DNA from: Bullera alba
Taxonomy: Eukaryota > Basidiomycota > Tremellomycetes > Tremellales > Bulleraceae
Assembly (NCBI GenBank): GCA_001600095.1
Contig: BCIX01000001.1
Coordinates: 3,311,198 to 3,375,197, forward strand
DNA: 64,000 nt
Direction: 5' to 3'
This document shows positions 46,252 to 58,096 of this stretch, piece by piece. Made by a program: the position numbers and the translations under genes. Under the pieces are notes generated by a model. It made no database searches. It was not told the DNA's origin and saw only the letters and a program-made list of their open reading frames with translations. Numbering within the stretch: position 1 is the first letter of the stretch; each line of letters begins with the position of its first letter.

Positions 46252-47696
46252 ATGCAAGGCATAGGAGGCAAAGCAGGAGGTATCTGGGGCAAGGTTAGGA
46301 CGCAGGTCCAACAGACTGGCCAGCAAGCTCAAACGTTGATCAGGGTGAGTGGACGTGGAGCTCGGTCACGGGTCGGACAGCCTGCAATCTTCAGCGCGGC
46401 CTCACCTAGGGACCCAGAGAAAGCATCCTTCAGTGCGGTATGAGCTGACCTCTGCCCAACAGGATGGCTCGAGCGCCGCTTCTACAGGCGGGTCCAGCTT
46501 CATGCAGGGCTTTTCGCTACCTGGAGAGTCGGAGAAAGCAGCAAAGATCCTGAAACACTTTCTGGGTGAGTCTGTTTGCTTGTACACATCTCACCAGGCA
46601 GCTAGCTGATCATTCCATCCACTAGCCGACCCATCACACCCCCAGTCGGCACTCAACTCGATTCCAAAGGCGGTACTGCAGAAGGCGAAAGGTAAGCTAC
46701 AGCGACTCCAACACCGTCACGACGCAGACTGACAGTGTAATATTCTTATAGGCCTCGCGGTGTTCACTATCCTGAAGGCCGGCTTCGTATTCTCTGGCAA
46801 AGCTGGATCAGGTCTTGTCATCGCCAGACTTCCGGACGGAAGCTGGAGCGCCCCGAGCTGTATCGCCACCGCGGGTGTCGGATGGGGTCTGCAAATCGGT
46901 GCCGGTGAGTTCTATAGATCCATCAATCCTCAAAACGGGGTCCTATTGCATGACTCGCTTGTATGCTGACATTTCACCATAGATCTCACCGAAGTTGTTA
47001 TCGTGCTCAACTCTGATGAAGCAGTCAAGGCGTTCTCAAGAGGCGGCAACGTCACAGTTGGTGGTGAGTTCTTGTTCACCACTACCTCCACGGGTGATGT
47101 CACTAACATGATCACAGGCGGCATATCTGCTGCTGCGGGGCCTGTCGGCACAGGAGGCAACATTTCTGCCTCCCTAGCCAACCCAGCGCCAATGTTCTCA
47201 TACTCGAGATCCAAAGGTGAGTTGCATAGTCTCGTCCCAAACTCAGCTGACGGACATCACAGGTCTGTTCGCTGGTCTGACTCTTGATGGAACAATCTTG
47301 GTCGAGCGGAAGGATGCGAACCGAGACTTCTACGGAAGCACCGTTTCATCCACCGACATCCTCACGTAGGTTCTGGTTCAACTTTCTTGCAGCCATCGCA
47401 GCTGACCCTCGTCTAGCGGCCGAGTACCAGCACCAGAGATCGCGTCCAACATGTACGACATTATCGAGGGTAGGTTCACCGAATTGCCCTCATCTGTATG
47501 GCTGACAAATGCTTCCGCAGCTGCCGAAGGTCTTGACGAGACTGGCCTGCCATCGCAGGGATACGTCCCCACAGCCTCTGGAGAGCACGCGCCCGTCCCA
47601 CCCTCTGGTCAAGGCTACACCCTTGGCACTGGTGCACCTGTTCACCCAGCACCCGGGGCGGGCAACAAGACAGTCTTCGACGCTCAGCATCCGTAG
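46252..47696 (+). CDS. SYLF/Ysc84-domain protein without SH3 domain
   Basis: Starts MQGIGGKAGGIWGKVRTQVQ, a basic amphipathic N-terminus, then a Ser/Gly linker. The SYLF (DUF500) domain follows over many small exons: ESEKAAKILKHFL, IPKAVLQKAKGLAVFTILKA, GFVFSGKAGSGLVIARLPDG, WSAPSCIATAGVGWGLQIGA, DLTEVVIVLNSDEAVKAF, AAGPVGTGGNISASL and FSYSRSKGLFAGLTLDGTIL. SYLF domains bind phosphoinositides and, in yeast Ysc84/Lsb3, actin, and act in endocytic patches. The C-terminus after the domain is about 60 Pro/Gly/Ala-rich residues ending VFDAQHP, with no SH3 domain, unlike Ysc84/Lsb3. Actin-patch or membrane-contact roles are therefore inferred from the domain only. Confidence 0.9.
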
Positions 47697-48142
47697 ATCG
47701 ACTCGACTCTCCTTAAATTTGATGGCGAAGTGTTTGCCGTGTGTGATTGTGGCTAGATGTCTGATGAATCTGATTGTATGAAGGCGTGCCATGGTTCCCG
47801 AAGAATTCACTAATCAGCATTAGCATGCCATTGCGCCCGATAATCGTGGTAAGCCTCCAGCGCCCCTCCGAATCCGAAATTCATCGCGCACAGACCGTTG
47901 GCCACTCGGCCTAGGATTTGAGGGAGGGTCTTCAAGAGCGATTTTGCTCTTATTCTTTCCACTTCTTCCTCTTCTTTCACCTATCTCTCATCTTCACTCC
48001 TCATCAGCAGCTCTCCTTCCGATATCCGACTTCGTCGCTCACCATCTCCGCTCACATCATCTCAGCCCCACTGATCCCACTTACTAGCTGGGATCCAAAG
48101 AGACTTAGCATACCCAACGACAAAGCCCCAACCCCTCCAGGC
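47697..48142. other. Intergenic region and 5' leader
   Basis: 446 bp between the SYLF gene and the next start. The stretch 47918-48142 is open in frame with the downstream gene but begins at TTG and contains no ATG. It is pyrimidine-rich (TCTTCC repeats at 47945-47995), as expected for a 5' leader of a fungal gene. Confidence 0.55.
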
Positions 48143-50073
48143 ATGTCCTCTTCACCACCCTCTTCCACTCTCAAGACTCCCCCACCTCCCGCCCTTAGCT
48201 CTAGGGGGAGGATCAGAAAGCCAGTCGTTCATTACGGCGAGATGACTGATTCTGACCTGGTCGAACATTCCGAGGGGGACGATGTCGATGTCGATGAAGA
48301 CAAAGAAGACGGCGACTTTGGGTTCAAGGGAGACAAAGAGGAAGAGCATGAGGGGAAGGGGACTGGCGACGAGGAAAGTGAGGGCGAGACGAAAGCCATA
48401 GCAGTACGTTCACTCTGCCTGCAAGCGAGGAAGTCTTCCGCTGATGGACATCTTCAGAGTAAGGGGAAGAAGAAGGAGAAGCCCAAAACGACCAAGGCCA
48501 AACCATCCTCCAAGCAGACCAAGCCTGGTAAGACCGCACAAACAGCCAAGGCGTCTGCGAGTAAGTCGTCCCATGGGAAGATGAACCCGAAGGTAGGTCT
48601 ATATGCCACGTTGGCGTCCACCGCGGACGAACACATAGCTAATCTATCAAAAACAGCCGATCAGTATCGGTGCGGCGAAGAAGGCTGTCGTAGCAAAGAA
48701 GACCGTTGAAAAGAAGTGTGTCGAGAAGGAAGCAGCTCAAGATGAAGATCAGAGTGGGAGCGATGAGGTGAGTCAGCCTTCCATCTCTACCGGCATCCTC
48801 ATTCCTCACCATCTAGAAGGCGGCTAACAGTACCTCCATAGGAAGTCACCGCCAAGAGAGACCAATCGGCAGATCACAACGACGAGCGTGGTAGCGCGAC
48901 TCCTGGAGGCTCCGAGGACGACGAAGACCCACAGCCTCCTACGAAGAAACCCAACGCTACGGTCAAGAAATCTCTCGCTGCACCTCTACTCAAACCGAGT
49001 AGCACCACTCTTCCGAGGCCCACCTCGTCCAGCAAACCTTCCATGGTGAAGCCAATCGGCAAACCCAAGATGAAGATCGAGCTCGCTCCTTCCAAGAGCT
49101 CGTCCGCCCCACTCGCAAAGGCTTCACCACTTCTAGCTCCGAAGAAGCCTTTGCTGCAAAAGGTCGAGTTGGTCAAGAAGGCTATACCCAAGGAAGAACC
49201 CAAGAAATCTCCTCCAAAGGCTGCCAACGTCCCACCGAAGAAGATTACCAAGTCTGTCAAGAAGGCGAAGACGTCCGGCACAGAAGACGATGAGCATGAC
49301 GATCAAGCAGTCTCCCCTGCACTGCAAGGCGGCGAGGATGATGTGAAGATGGAAGAGGACGAAGAGGGTGCGACGCAGGAGGAGGAAGAAGTAGAAGAAG
49401 TCGAAGAGGAGAAGAAGGAACCGGCAGCCACTTCGCGCAGGCCACTCAAGAAACCAGCTCAAGCCAAGTATGGGAAGGTAAGTACTGCATATCTAGTCTT
49501 TGTCAGTGCTGACATCAATGCTAAGACCTCGAAGGTCAAAAGCGTTGGAGCGACTGCTCGGGCTCCGACTAAGGTACACAACCTCAAGGGCGTCAAGGCT
49601 TCCAAGTCGAATAGGGAAGTGTCTGCCGAGAACGATATGGAGAATGAGGATGGAGACGGAGAAGGCGAGCACGAAGACCTAGCAAGACCCGACACTGTGA
49701 GTAGCTGTATTGCCATCATAGGTTTCACGACTGAGCTCCAGCAGGACGATAACATGATCGATGGTCACGGTGGTGAAGCTTCAGATACTGGATCTCCGGC
49801 GAATCCCGAGGCAGGGGGCCAGGGGGGCGAGACAAGCCGAAAACTGTTTGCCAGGGTCAGTGCAGCTCCGTCATGAGTCTTTTAGATAGCTGACTTGTGC
49901 GAAGTCGGCGACTGCGGAAGAATTTCCACAGGTATGTGCTTCACTAGAATGTAATATGATCGATACTGACTCCCCCGTAGACCTCGTCCAACAAGCGAAA
50001 GAGGATGGAACGATCTGCCTCTTCCGCCTCGCCCTCCTCTTACGCCGGCATCGCGATGAGCGGTCTCGACTAG
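48143..50073 (+). CDS. Hypothetical highly charged nuclear-type protein
   Basis: First in-frame ATG at 48143 (MSSSPPSSTLKTPPPPALSS). About seven or eight exons. The N-terminus has RGRIRKPVVHYGEMTDSDLV, then acidic tracts (DDVDVDEDKEDGDFGFKGD), several Lys/Ala/Pro-rich basic blocks (SKGKKKEKPKTTKAKPSSK; KPPLLQ-type and KKAIPKEEPKKS repeats), a Glu-rich run (EEEEVEEVEEEKKE) and a C-terminus TSSNKRKRMERSASSAS ending AMSGLD, with a likely nuclear localisation signal. Alternating acidic and basic low complexity is typical of chromatin- or nucleolus-associated proteins. I recognise no folded domain. Low complexity on both strands makes opposite-strand frames appear open. Confidence 0.7.
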
Positions 50074-50929
50074 GCGTATGACTATCTTCGCACTCATGCG
50101 ACCGACCATGATGGCTACAATGAAGAAGGTGATCAGCTAGGAGGTGAATCGAAAGATCTACGATGGATACGACCCGTCCGAAAGCAGATGTGTTTATCAT
50201 CAGGCCATGAGATCCCATGTGTATGCCGTGTCGTGCCATGTCATTTTATCGTTATCAATGGCTATCTACAATCATGTATCCCCGACCATGTCCATACGAC
50301 ATCGCTGCAGTATAGGAGCCCTAACTCAGCCATTGCAGTAAGCTCGAGACTTCGAGTGTTTCGAGTATGGGCTGTATGGCTAGCATAGATCGCTACGACG
50401 CCGTCAACGTAAAGGCGCGTTTCAGATTCAGGTTGACTTTGACTTTGACGTCTTATTGTCTGTCCGTCCATCTATCAACATCTCTGCCGGCCATTCGTTA
50501 GTCGGCAAGGTGACTGTAGATCTACTCGGCTCATCAAGGTTCCGCACCTTATCACCCTTGGCTGCTCGCCTGGTGTCGATCAAACCGAGCAGCAATTACC
50601 GCCGAAACATACCGAGTTGGACGATGAAACACGCCTTCGTCGCATATTGAAACGGGGCTCTCATTCACCGTACTCTACAGCACCGTAGAGCACGATTGGA
50701 ACTGTCTAACTCCACCTGTCGATCCTCCGACTCTGTCATCTGTCTGACCGATCACCAATCCGCCCTGGTCACCATCATACTGGTCTGTAGCATACGTGAC
50801 ATCGTCTAAATCAACGCTCAATCAGGGTGGCCTTCTCTACGCCTACTCTTGCCCATCAACGGCCGTATCTAGGCGTCTCCAGATCATCACACTCAGCTGT
50901 TAGACTTAGCCCTCCGACACTCGCTCGTC
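50074..50929. other. Intergenic region, no gene seen
   Basis: 856 bp between the nuclear-type gene and RIC8. Only short frames, no motif, no RNA gene. It presumably holds the RIC8 promoter. Confidence 0.5.
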
Positions 50930-53302
50930 ATGATGCGCCCGCTTCTTGCCTCTGGATACGGCAGCATACCCGACAGGAAGAGTGATCTGGATAAAGTCAG
51001 GACAGAGCTTAATGCTGTCATCAATGGTATGTGAACAGTCATTGGTGATGCCGCTCTTGTCGGAAAATCTTTGATCGATGAGAGGAAGCGTCGTTGCTGA
51101 TGGCATCCTCACAGCTATGCCGACACAGCTTCATCCGGACGAGAGGGAGAGATACTTGAAGCTCATAATGGAAGACCTGGAGGATAAGGAGAATGCCCCT
51201 TGGACGCAATGGCCTGAAGACTGTAGGTAATGTACCTTCCGAATTCCGCTTGGACACCTCATTCAATGACCACATGTGACATCTGGACTGACAATAATCA
51301 GTATTCCTCCTAGCGTTGACTGCAGTAAAGACCCTTAGTCGGAATCCCATGGGTTCCGAAACGTTACTAGAGACCGCTCACATGGCTACAATCATACATC
51401 ACACAGCACTACCCTTTCCACCTCCCCCTTCCCCGTTCTCGCATCCGCCCCCACCTCGCTTTTCGCCTCTAGCTCATGAGGCACTACGGATTATTGCGAA
51501 TTTGCTCGTTTTACACCCAGCCGGGAGGAACAGATTTGCCAAAGCAGGTGGAGCGAGAGCTATCGCTAAGGCCCTGGCGTGTATAGATTCGAACGGGGAG
51601 TACATCGACCAGAAGGATGAAGGATCATCAGTGGCCTTGGAGAATCTGTTCTTACTTGCGAGGATCGGATTCTTGGTCACCCTAGAGAGGAAAGATGCGG
51701 CGGTGACGATGGTGGACAAGGAAGATGTACTGGATAGCCTAGTTCATGTGAGTGGAAAGTGCCATGAATAGTCGAAGTTGCTGACATAGCGTGTGCAGCA
51801 TCTTCACACCACTTCCGTCACGCCGTCAGCATATTCTACCTTGGTCGAGCTGCTCAAATTAGCAAACAACCTAATCCAATACTATCCACACACCAAGCCT
51901 GCAGCCTCGAGCTGCAAAATTAGCGACACCGATGAATCCTGGGACGAGCGGTTTGATGTGTGAGTAAGAATGCACAGTGCCGACTATCGCTAACAATTGC
52001 ACTATCCTTAGCCTTTTGTACCCCGTGCTTTGCATCTTCCACACCATCCCTTTCGCCCGCATGGGCCCACCAATCAGCCAAGCCATTCATCTACTGTTCG
52101 CCATCCCTTTCCTGCCTCGACTCTTGCCAACTTGGCACTCCGTCCCTCTCCCAGACACTCCCGCCCCCGGAGCCTCGACCGCCTCTACTGTCAAGGCATT
52201 TCTCAATCGCTTCAGCAATATGACACTGTCTGAACCGCCCACCAGCCCGCCCAAAACCGGTAACGGCGATGGTCAGAACAGGCGGAAACTGTCGTCAAGC
52301 ACTTCCGACACGGCATCGACAAGGTCCAAATCCCCTTCTCCACCTGTTGGTCGGAGACGATCACATACTGTTCCATGGCGGAAAGACGATCCAGAAGCGC
52401 TTCCAAGGAAATTGCTGGAGATCTTGGAGGAGTTTGTGCGCGAGTACCTGCCTCGTCGAGTTGATGTGGACGACCAGGAATGGGCCCAAGGGCTGATATT
52501 GGACGAACACCTACCTCCGCTTCTCATGTTGATGGCAAGGGGAGCAAGTGGATCGGAGCCCGTTCGGGCGTTCTTGAAACAATCACTACTCCCGCCTGAT
52601 CTGTGAGTAGTTGAAATCACTTTCCCATCGCACTGAGGCTGATGTTGACTTGGACGCAGTGATCGATCTGCAGAGAGCGGACCGCTAGAGGAGAGGGAAG
52701 GCGCGCTAGGCACATTACTGGTTCTTATGAGGTGTACCTCCCATCCGAATAGCAGGGACACGGCAGGAGAGCTGCTCTGGGCGATATGCAACAGCGACGG
52801 TGAGTGCCATTGACCCTTTCCGTTGTCCATCCTGGCTAAACAATTCGCAGCATCGACACTTACTGCTGAGATCGGGTATGGCAATGCCGCTGGATTACTC
52901 TTCAAAAAGGGTATTTCTGGGGTTCCACAAGGCAAGATCGAGGAGATCCCTACTTCAGCCCGATCCTCTATCACGCAAGACGACCGAGACGCCATCACCG
53001 CTCTCAAGGGGGTTGACGACGGCGTAGACCCTATGGAGGGGATGACCGAGGCGGAAAAGGAACAAGAGGCAGAGCGGCTCTTTGTCCTCTTTGCCAAGTT
53101 GCAGAAGAACCCCGTGATCTCGACTCAGAACGCGGATGGGTCCAAGCAGAGTTTGAAGGAGGCGATGCAGGGCAAGTATTCAGAGGTAGACGCCGGTTGG
53201 GCCGAGAAGGAGAGAAAAGAGCAGGAAGAGCAGGATCAGAGAGAGGAAGAAGAGGCTATCAAGGAGCTCGAGGCGTACAAGAACAGGCTGGGGAGGAAGT
53301 GA
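50930..53302 (+). CDS. RIC8: Ric8/synembryn-like guanine nucleotide exchange factor
   Basis: Cytosolic armadillo-type protein that acts as exchange factor and chaperone for heterotrimeric G-alpha subunits independently of receptors; in Cryptococcus and Magnaporthe it works upstream of cAMP signalling. The start at 50930 gives MMRPLLASGYGSIPDRKSDL (50933 also possible). Recognisable blocks: LTAVKTLSRNPMGSE, LAHEALRIIANLLVLHPAGR, ALENLFLLARIGFLVTLER, LVELLKLANNLIQYYPH, LLYPVLCIFHTIPFARMGPP, QAIHLLFAIPF, LPRRVDVDDQEWAQGLILDE, LPPLLMLMARGASGSEPVR and NRDTAGELLWAICNSD-like ends. The last exon holds ERLFVLFAKLQKNPVI and a charged helical tail ending YKNRLGRK. About seven exons with short introns. 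Confidence 0.9.
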
Positions 53303-53541
53303 AAGTGATGACGATGGGTAAACGGTGGACATGTTGTATGAGTGTCTTGTGTTTGGCTTGAATAGTCCTAATGCCATGCTATAATCCAGAATCACGGCAC
53401 GGTGTTGAACCAAGAGAAGTGAAACGGGTACGCGGTAGATTGTGAAGATGCTCTAGTCGTTACATGCACAATGTGTTGGTAATTTGCGGATTCCGAGGTC
53501 ATCTACCCAGGCCCCACCCCTCGTCCTTCCGCCTGGTCGAC
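53303..53541. other. Convergent intergenic region of RIC8 and SEM1
   Basis: 239 bp between converging stops if the longer SEM1 model is right (342 bp otherwise). No gene seen. Confidence 0.5.
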
Positions 53542-54125
53542 CTATTCCTTCATTGCGTCGTCGGCAGTACCGTTCCTCTCGTTAATGGCGGTTCTATTGA
53601 AAGCGTCAGTCAAGTCCAGCACTCCACCTTAGTCGAGTCCCGTCTCAAGCGGCCTCGATGCTGAAGACGTGATTGACCAGGAGATCGGATACCCACCTGA
53701 GCTGTTTTGTGAAGTCATCCTCGATATCGTCGTCATCCCAGTTGGCCTCCCACAAGTTGTCACCTGGCGACTTGCCCGCCTTTGCCAGCGCATCGATCAC
53801 ATTCCCTGATTGCTCGGCTGTGAGTCGGGTAGCGGACAAGTGAGAAGAATGGGCAAACGATAAAGTCAGCTTAAACAATCTTGAAAGACTTGTTGAGATC
53901 AACGATCAATGCTCAACGCACCCGATGCTGGGAAATCCTGGACGGCTTATCAGCAACGCATCTCGCAGGCGATGTAAGATATTGGCTCACCTCGAACTCG
54001 TCATCATCCTCTAGAGCACCCAGCTGAGGTAGCTTCTTCTTCTCTTCCTTCTTCTCCACTGGGTTGGAAGTTGATGGACCTGCAACATCCGCTGTCTCTT
54101 TCTTCTCCGTGGGCTGATTCGACAT
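53542..54125 (-). CDS. SEM1: Sem1/Dss1 26S proteasome complex subunit
   Basis: Small acidic protein, 107 residues in the preferred model: exons 53991-54125, 53922-53937 (16 nt), 53697-53817 and 53542-53593. The family core is clear: LGALEDDDEFEDFP and the aromatic-acidic motif LWEANWDDDDIEDDFTKQLR. Sem1/Dss1 binds the proteasome lid (Rpn3) and also TREX-2 and BRCA2-type partners through these acidic-aromatic motifs. About 20 residues (ASAEQSGNVIDALAKAGKSP) lie between the two motifs, longer than in yeast. The last intron (53594-53696; GTGGGT donor, ACTGAC branch, CAATAG acceptor) gives a C-terminus QLRTAINERNGTADDAMKE. Reading through, or using a 36-nt intron, instead ends at 53645 with FSIEAA. 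Confidence 0.88.
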
Positions 54126-55022
54126 GACGTTTCTGATTGATTCTCAGGTCTGTAGTGCGCGGTGTGTGACCAGATGAGTAACTTGTGCTTCAACTCTAGA
54201 GCAACCGCAACTTCAACACCACCGTTCACAGTTCAAGCTTCGACGCGTGGCCAGACTGTTAATCCGCCACGTGGCCTCCACCTATGGATCCGCCGAGGCT
54301 CCCTAATGCCACATGATCGGACATTACCGATCAAGTGGGGGCTAATCCATCCGCTGCCACGGAATAACAGCCGTTTACGATTCTCGAGTCTTTCAGTCCT
54401 TCTGCTAGGGTTAGAGTTCTTATCAATGAGGAGACATCCGAGATAGAACAATTGCTGGTTGCAAATTACAATCCTTCACTTCTGCACGGTCGCAAGGCCG
54501 TCAGGGAATTTCTGGAAATACAAAGATCATTTCTTTTGCATCTTGCCATTGCTTTTTGGCCGATGAGGAGGAGGTCGGCATAGGGTGGGGAAGGAGTGGA
54601 CTGGAAGGAGACGTGACGACTTTTTGGATCCCCTTGACGAGTCGTGTTGGACCGGAGCGGACCAATTCCCAAGCTCGTTGTGACCACTACCTCCTCTTAT
54701 CTGCTCAACAGCTCCGTCAATCGTCATGATCTGCCTGATGTTGGTTTGGTGCGACTCAGTCAGAAAGGCAAGGAGAGTCATTGCAGGCAACATGGTTCAT
54801 CGATTCTTGAAACATATCCTTGTAATTGTGATTATACATTAGACTTCTTGCTGTTGATCCTCCTTTCCTCTGACTCGTCCTCTACTTCTTTGGCCTTTCC
54901 TTGGTCTCTTGGTGATGTCGGTACAAGTCTTGATCTCGGATTATAGATCGGTTGGGCGGTGTCGACCGAGGCGTGCCCCAGACAGCGCCGCTCGGCTTTA
55001 CGAGCATTATGCGCAATTTGAC
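54126..55022. other. Intergenic region, no gene seen
   Basis: 897 bp between the SEM1 start and the SCH9 stop. Short frames only. AT-rich stretches near 54440-54480 and 54815-54850 look like 3' or promoter sequence. Confidence 0.5.
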
Positions 55023-58000
55023 CTACTCCATATCCACGTCGCTTTGCCTTCTCGTCCTCAGGCCATCCAGATCGTCGTCGTCATCCTCGACCTCGTCGTC
55101 CTCATCATCATCATCGTCATCTACGGCATTCTCATTGTCAGAATCGCCGTTCCCGCTCATTGGATGATCGGCAAGATTCGAGATGGGCTACCAACGAGTC
55201 GTCAGCGTCATGTACAGGTCGAGAATGCTCAGACGACCTACCATGAGTGACTCTCCGGTGTAAGTGAAGCCTCTGAAGTTCTCCTGGATGCTGCTGGTCA
55301 AGGGACTGCCACCGCCAGCGCCCAGCGGTGGACGAGGCTGCTTGGAGATCGCCACACCCGGGGGTTTCGACAGACTTCCGGCACTAGACAGACTGCCTCC
55401 TGGCCCAACATAGGAGTGCTTGCCCGGTGCACTTTGGCTCATGCCATAGTCCTCGTCAATCTCCCAGGGCACGATGCCAGCGTCCTGCAGCGACGAGTTG
55501 GTGAACTCTGGGTCAAAGTTGGCGACCGACTCGTCCGAGTCGACAATGGGCTTGAAGGGAGGCGTGATTTGCTTCCTGTAGAGCAAGTCCCAGTCGATGG
55601 ACGAGAAGAAGGGGTGTTCTTTGAGCTCGTCGGTGCCTCGCTTGGCTCCAAGACGGTTCTGTGGGTTTCGATTGAGAAGCTATAGCCGAGTGTCAGATCG
55701 ATGCAAGCGTTGCTTCCGTGCAGACTCACGCCCTTGACGAACTGCTTGCCATCCTCGCCAATGACTACAGCGCGCGGTCAGTTCTGGTTCCTGACAGAGG
55801 AATCTAGGTACACACCATGCTTGGGGAATCGGATCTTGCCGTAGCCTAAAGGAAAGCATAATCAGCGATTGCAATACAGGCTTCAGCAAAACCACTAACA
55901 GATCAACCGGTACATTTCCTGCGTCTGCTCGGCGTAGAACGGACTCCAGCCGCAGCACATCTCGAACAGCAACACACCCAACGACCAGAAGTCGACGTGT
56001 TTGCCATAGCCCTTGTCATCGAGCAAGACTTCGGGAGCGAGGTATCTAATCTTCTTCAGCAAGTATCGCCAGTTGTCCAGCAACTCGACTCACTCGGTCG
56101 TTCCGCAGAATGTGTTGGTGAGCTGGTCGTTGCCTAGATCGGGCTTGGAGAGACCAAAGTCACAGAGCGCGACGTGACCCGTGGCGTCGAGCAAGATGTT
56201 TTCGGGCTTCAGGTCACTAAGGAGACTAGTCAGCGAATGATCACGATGTACATTCCCCAGATCCCACTCACCGGTAGACGATGTCGTATTTGTGGAGATG
56301 GCCTAGAGCCAAGACGAGCTCGGCAATGTAGAACCTTGCCCTATCCTCGCTGAACCGCCCTTCCTTCTGCAAATGCCAGAAGAGCTCTCCTCCGCATTTG
56401 TAGTCTGTGACAAAGTACAGCTCCTTCTCCGTTTGGAAAGAGAACTTCAGTCCGACCAAGAAAGGACACTCGAGCGATCTCTGCAGGATCTTCCTCTCGC
56501 CGATGGTGTGAGCGACCTCCTTCTTGGCCACAATCTCCTTCTTCGACAGGACCTTCATGGCGTAGATTCGTCGAGTGTCCTTCTTTCTGACTTGGAACAC
56601 TCTGCCAAACGTGCCTCGCCCGATGAGCTTGAGGAACTCAAAGTCGGATGGTCGGAGATGGGCTTTGTTCCGGGTCTGCTTGTAGGTGAGCTGGATCCAG
56701 ATTTCACCTGTGACGTGCTCCTCCCCCCGAGTAGCGAGCTTGTACCAGCTATCAAGGGTGTAGCTGTCTTTGAGCACCGGCTTGATGTCGAGCATACCGA
56801 GGAAGCCTTCGCCTTCTCTGCTTCGATCGTACACCGAGACGTGGAGCGCGGATGTCGAGGAGGTAAGATCGCTAAGTGCGTGAAGGAGTCAGCCTTACGC
56901 AAATGAAACAGCTTGGGGGACGTTACTCACAAAGCAACCTCCTCTTTCCAGACTGGATCGCCTGGTCCTGGCTTTCCAAACCAGCTGCCACCTCCGGGTC
57001 CCTCTTCATTCCTTGGCGTGACTAGACCGCTGGCGTCGTCCTTCTTTCCCTTGCCCCGTCCCACTGCTTCAGCGAACGCCCGTGTGATTGTGCCAACACC
57101 CAGTCCACTGGTGCTCCTGGTCAAGTTGCCCGGAGTGACAGGTTGCGCTTGCGCAGTGGTGAATGGTACCGAGTTTGCGGCCGAGTTGGCTGGGCGAGGT
57201 GGGCTAGACACGAACTCGTTCTGCTCGAACTGCATAACGACGTAGGGCTGAGGTGGGTTCTCGTTGTTGTGAGTAACGGCCAATCCTCGCGCCGAGATGA
57301 GTTTGACTGAGAGTGTTCCTCTTGGTGAGTGTCCAGGGTGGTGATGCGAGTGCTGTTGCGCGTCGATGCCCTGGGAGGAAGTCGTCGATCGAGAGTTGGA
57401 CAGAGCGCTCGATGATGTCGACGAGTTTGTGGTAGTGAATGATGTACCGGATGTACTCTCGGTGTATTGGGACGATTCTGGGGATCCACCCGAGACTGGA
57501 GTCTTTGCACCATCCGTCTTTGTCATCGCTTTCCTCATCTTGGGCGGCTCATGCAGTCCGAATCCTATTCCAGTGTTGCCGCCTACAGCATCACCGACAG
57601 TGACGCCCGTGGTGGGTTGACCTGCACCTGGAGTTCCCAGAGGCAATGGCATGAATCCGTGGGAGGTGGGTGTCCGGAGTCCAGAGGCTTGAGGGGGTCC
57701 TGCGCCACCTGCGCTCCATCCACCCACGGCTGGTGAAGCTGCTCGTCGCGATGGATCGAGGGATAATCCAGCTGTAGACTTGGCCAGTCCGGATGATGGC
57801 GTGAACGCGCCGACATTGTCGAACGGGTTGTTCTGGACAGAAGCTCGTGGGGTGGCTTGGTCATTCGGTCCACCCAACGCCGCAAACGACGCGGAGGGGG
57901 ATAACGTAGGCGAAGCCGTGTCTCGCTGTTGACTCTGCTGAGACTGTTGTGCTCCCGAGCCTGAATTCGATGTCGACGACGATGGCCATAATTGCTGAAG

Positions 58001-58096
58001 AAGAATAGGACAGTAAGCTGGGGTCCTCGCAGCTGAGTAAATGGTACCTGAACTGGGTAGATCGGTAGGCTCACTCACCTTGACTCCTTTCAACAT
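55023..58096 (-). CDS. SCH9: AGC-family protein kinase Sch9 (C2 domain plus kinase)
   Basis: Nutrient- and stress-responsive kinase downstream of TORC1. The ATG at 58096 opens an 18-nt exon (MLKGVK), then an 84-nt intron (57995-58078) leads to [15 protein letters not shown] Ser/Gly/Pro-rich region precedes a C2 domain ([36 protein letters not shown]). Kinase domain: [20 protein letters not shown], catalytic lysine in [14 protein letters not shown]-type [23 protein letters not shown], activation loop [17 protein letters not shown], and [18 protein letters not shown]. The turn/hydrophobic-motif region has [16 protein letters not shown], a PDK1/TORC1-type FxxF[T]Y. After that come [18 protein letters not shown] and a run of Asp/Glu ending RRQSDVDME at 55023. 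Because the 84-nt intron is in frame, retention would add 28 residues. Confidence 0.94.

Noticed and set aside
47918..48142. Hydrophobic N-terminal extension resembling a signal peptide before the nuclear-type gene
   Set aside because: It starts at TTG, contains no ATG and is a pyrimidine-rich 5' leader; the first in-frame ATG is at 48143.
49133..49462. Phe/Leu-rich minus-strand frames that look like membrane proteins
   Set aside because: They are complements of Lys/Glu-rich codons (AAG, GAA, GAG) in the charged nuclear-type gene.
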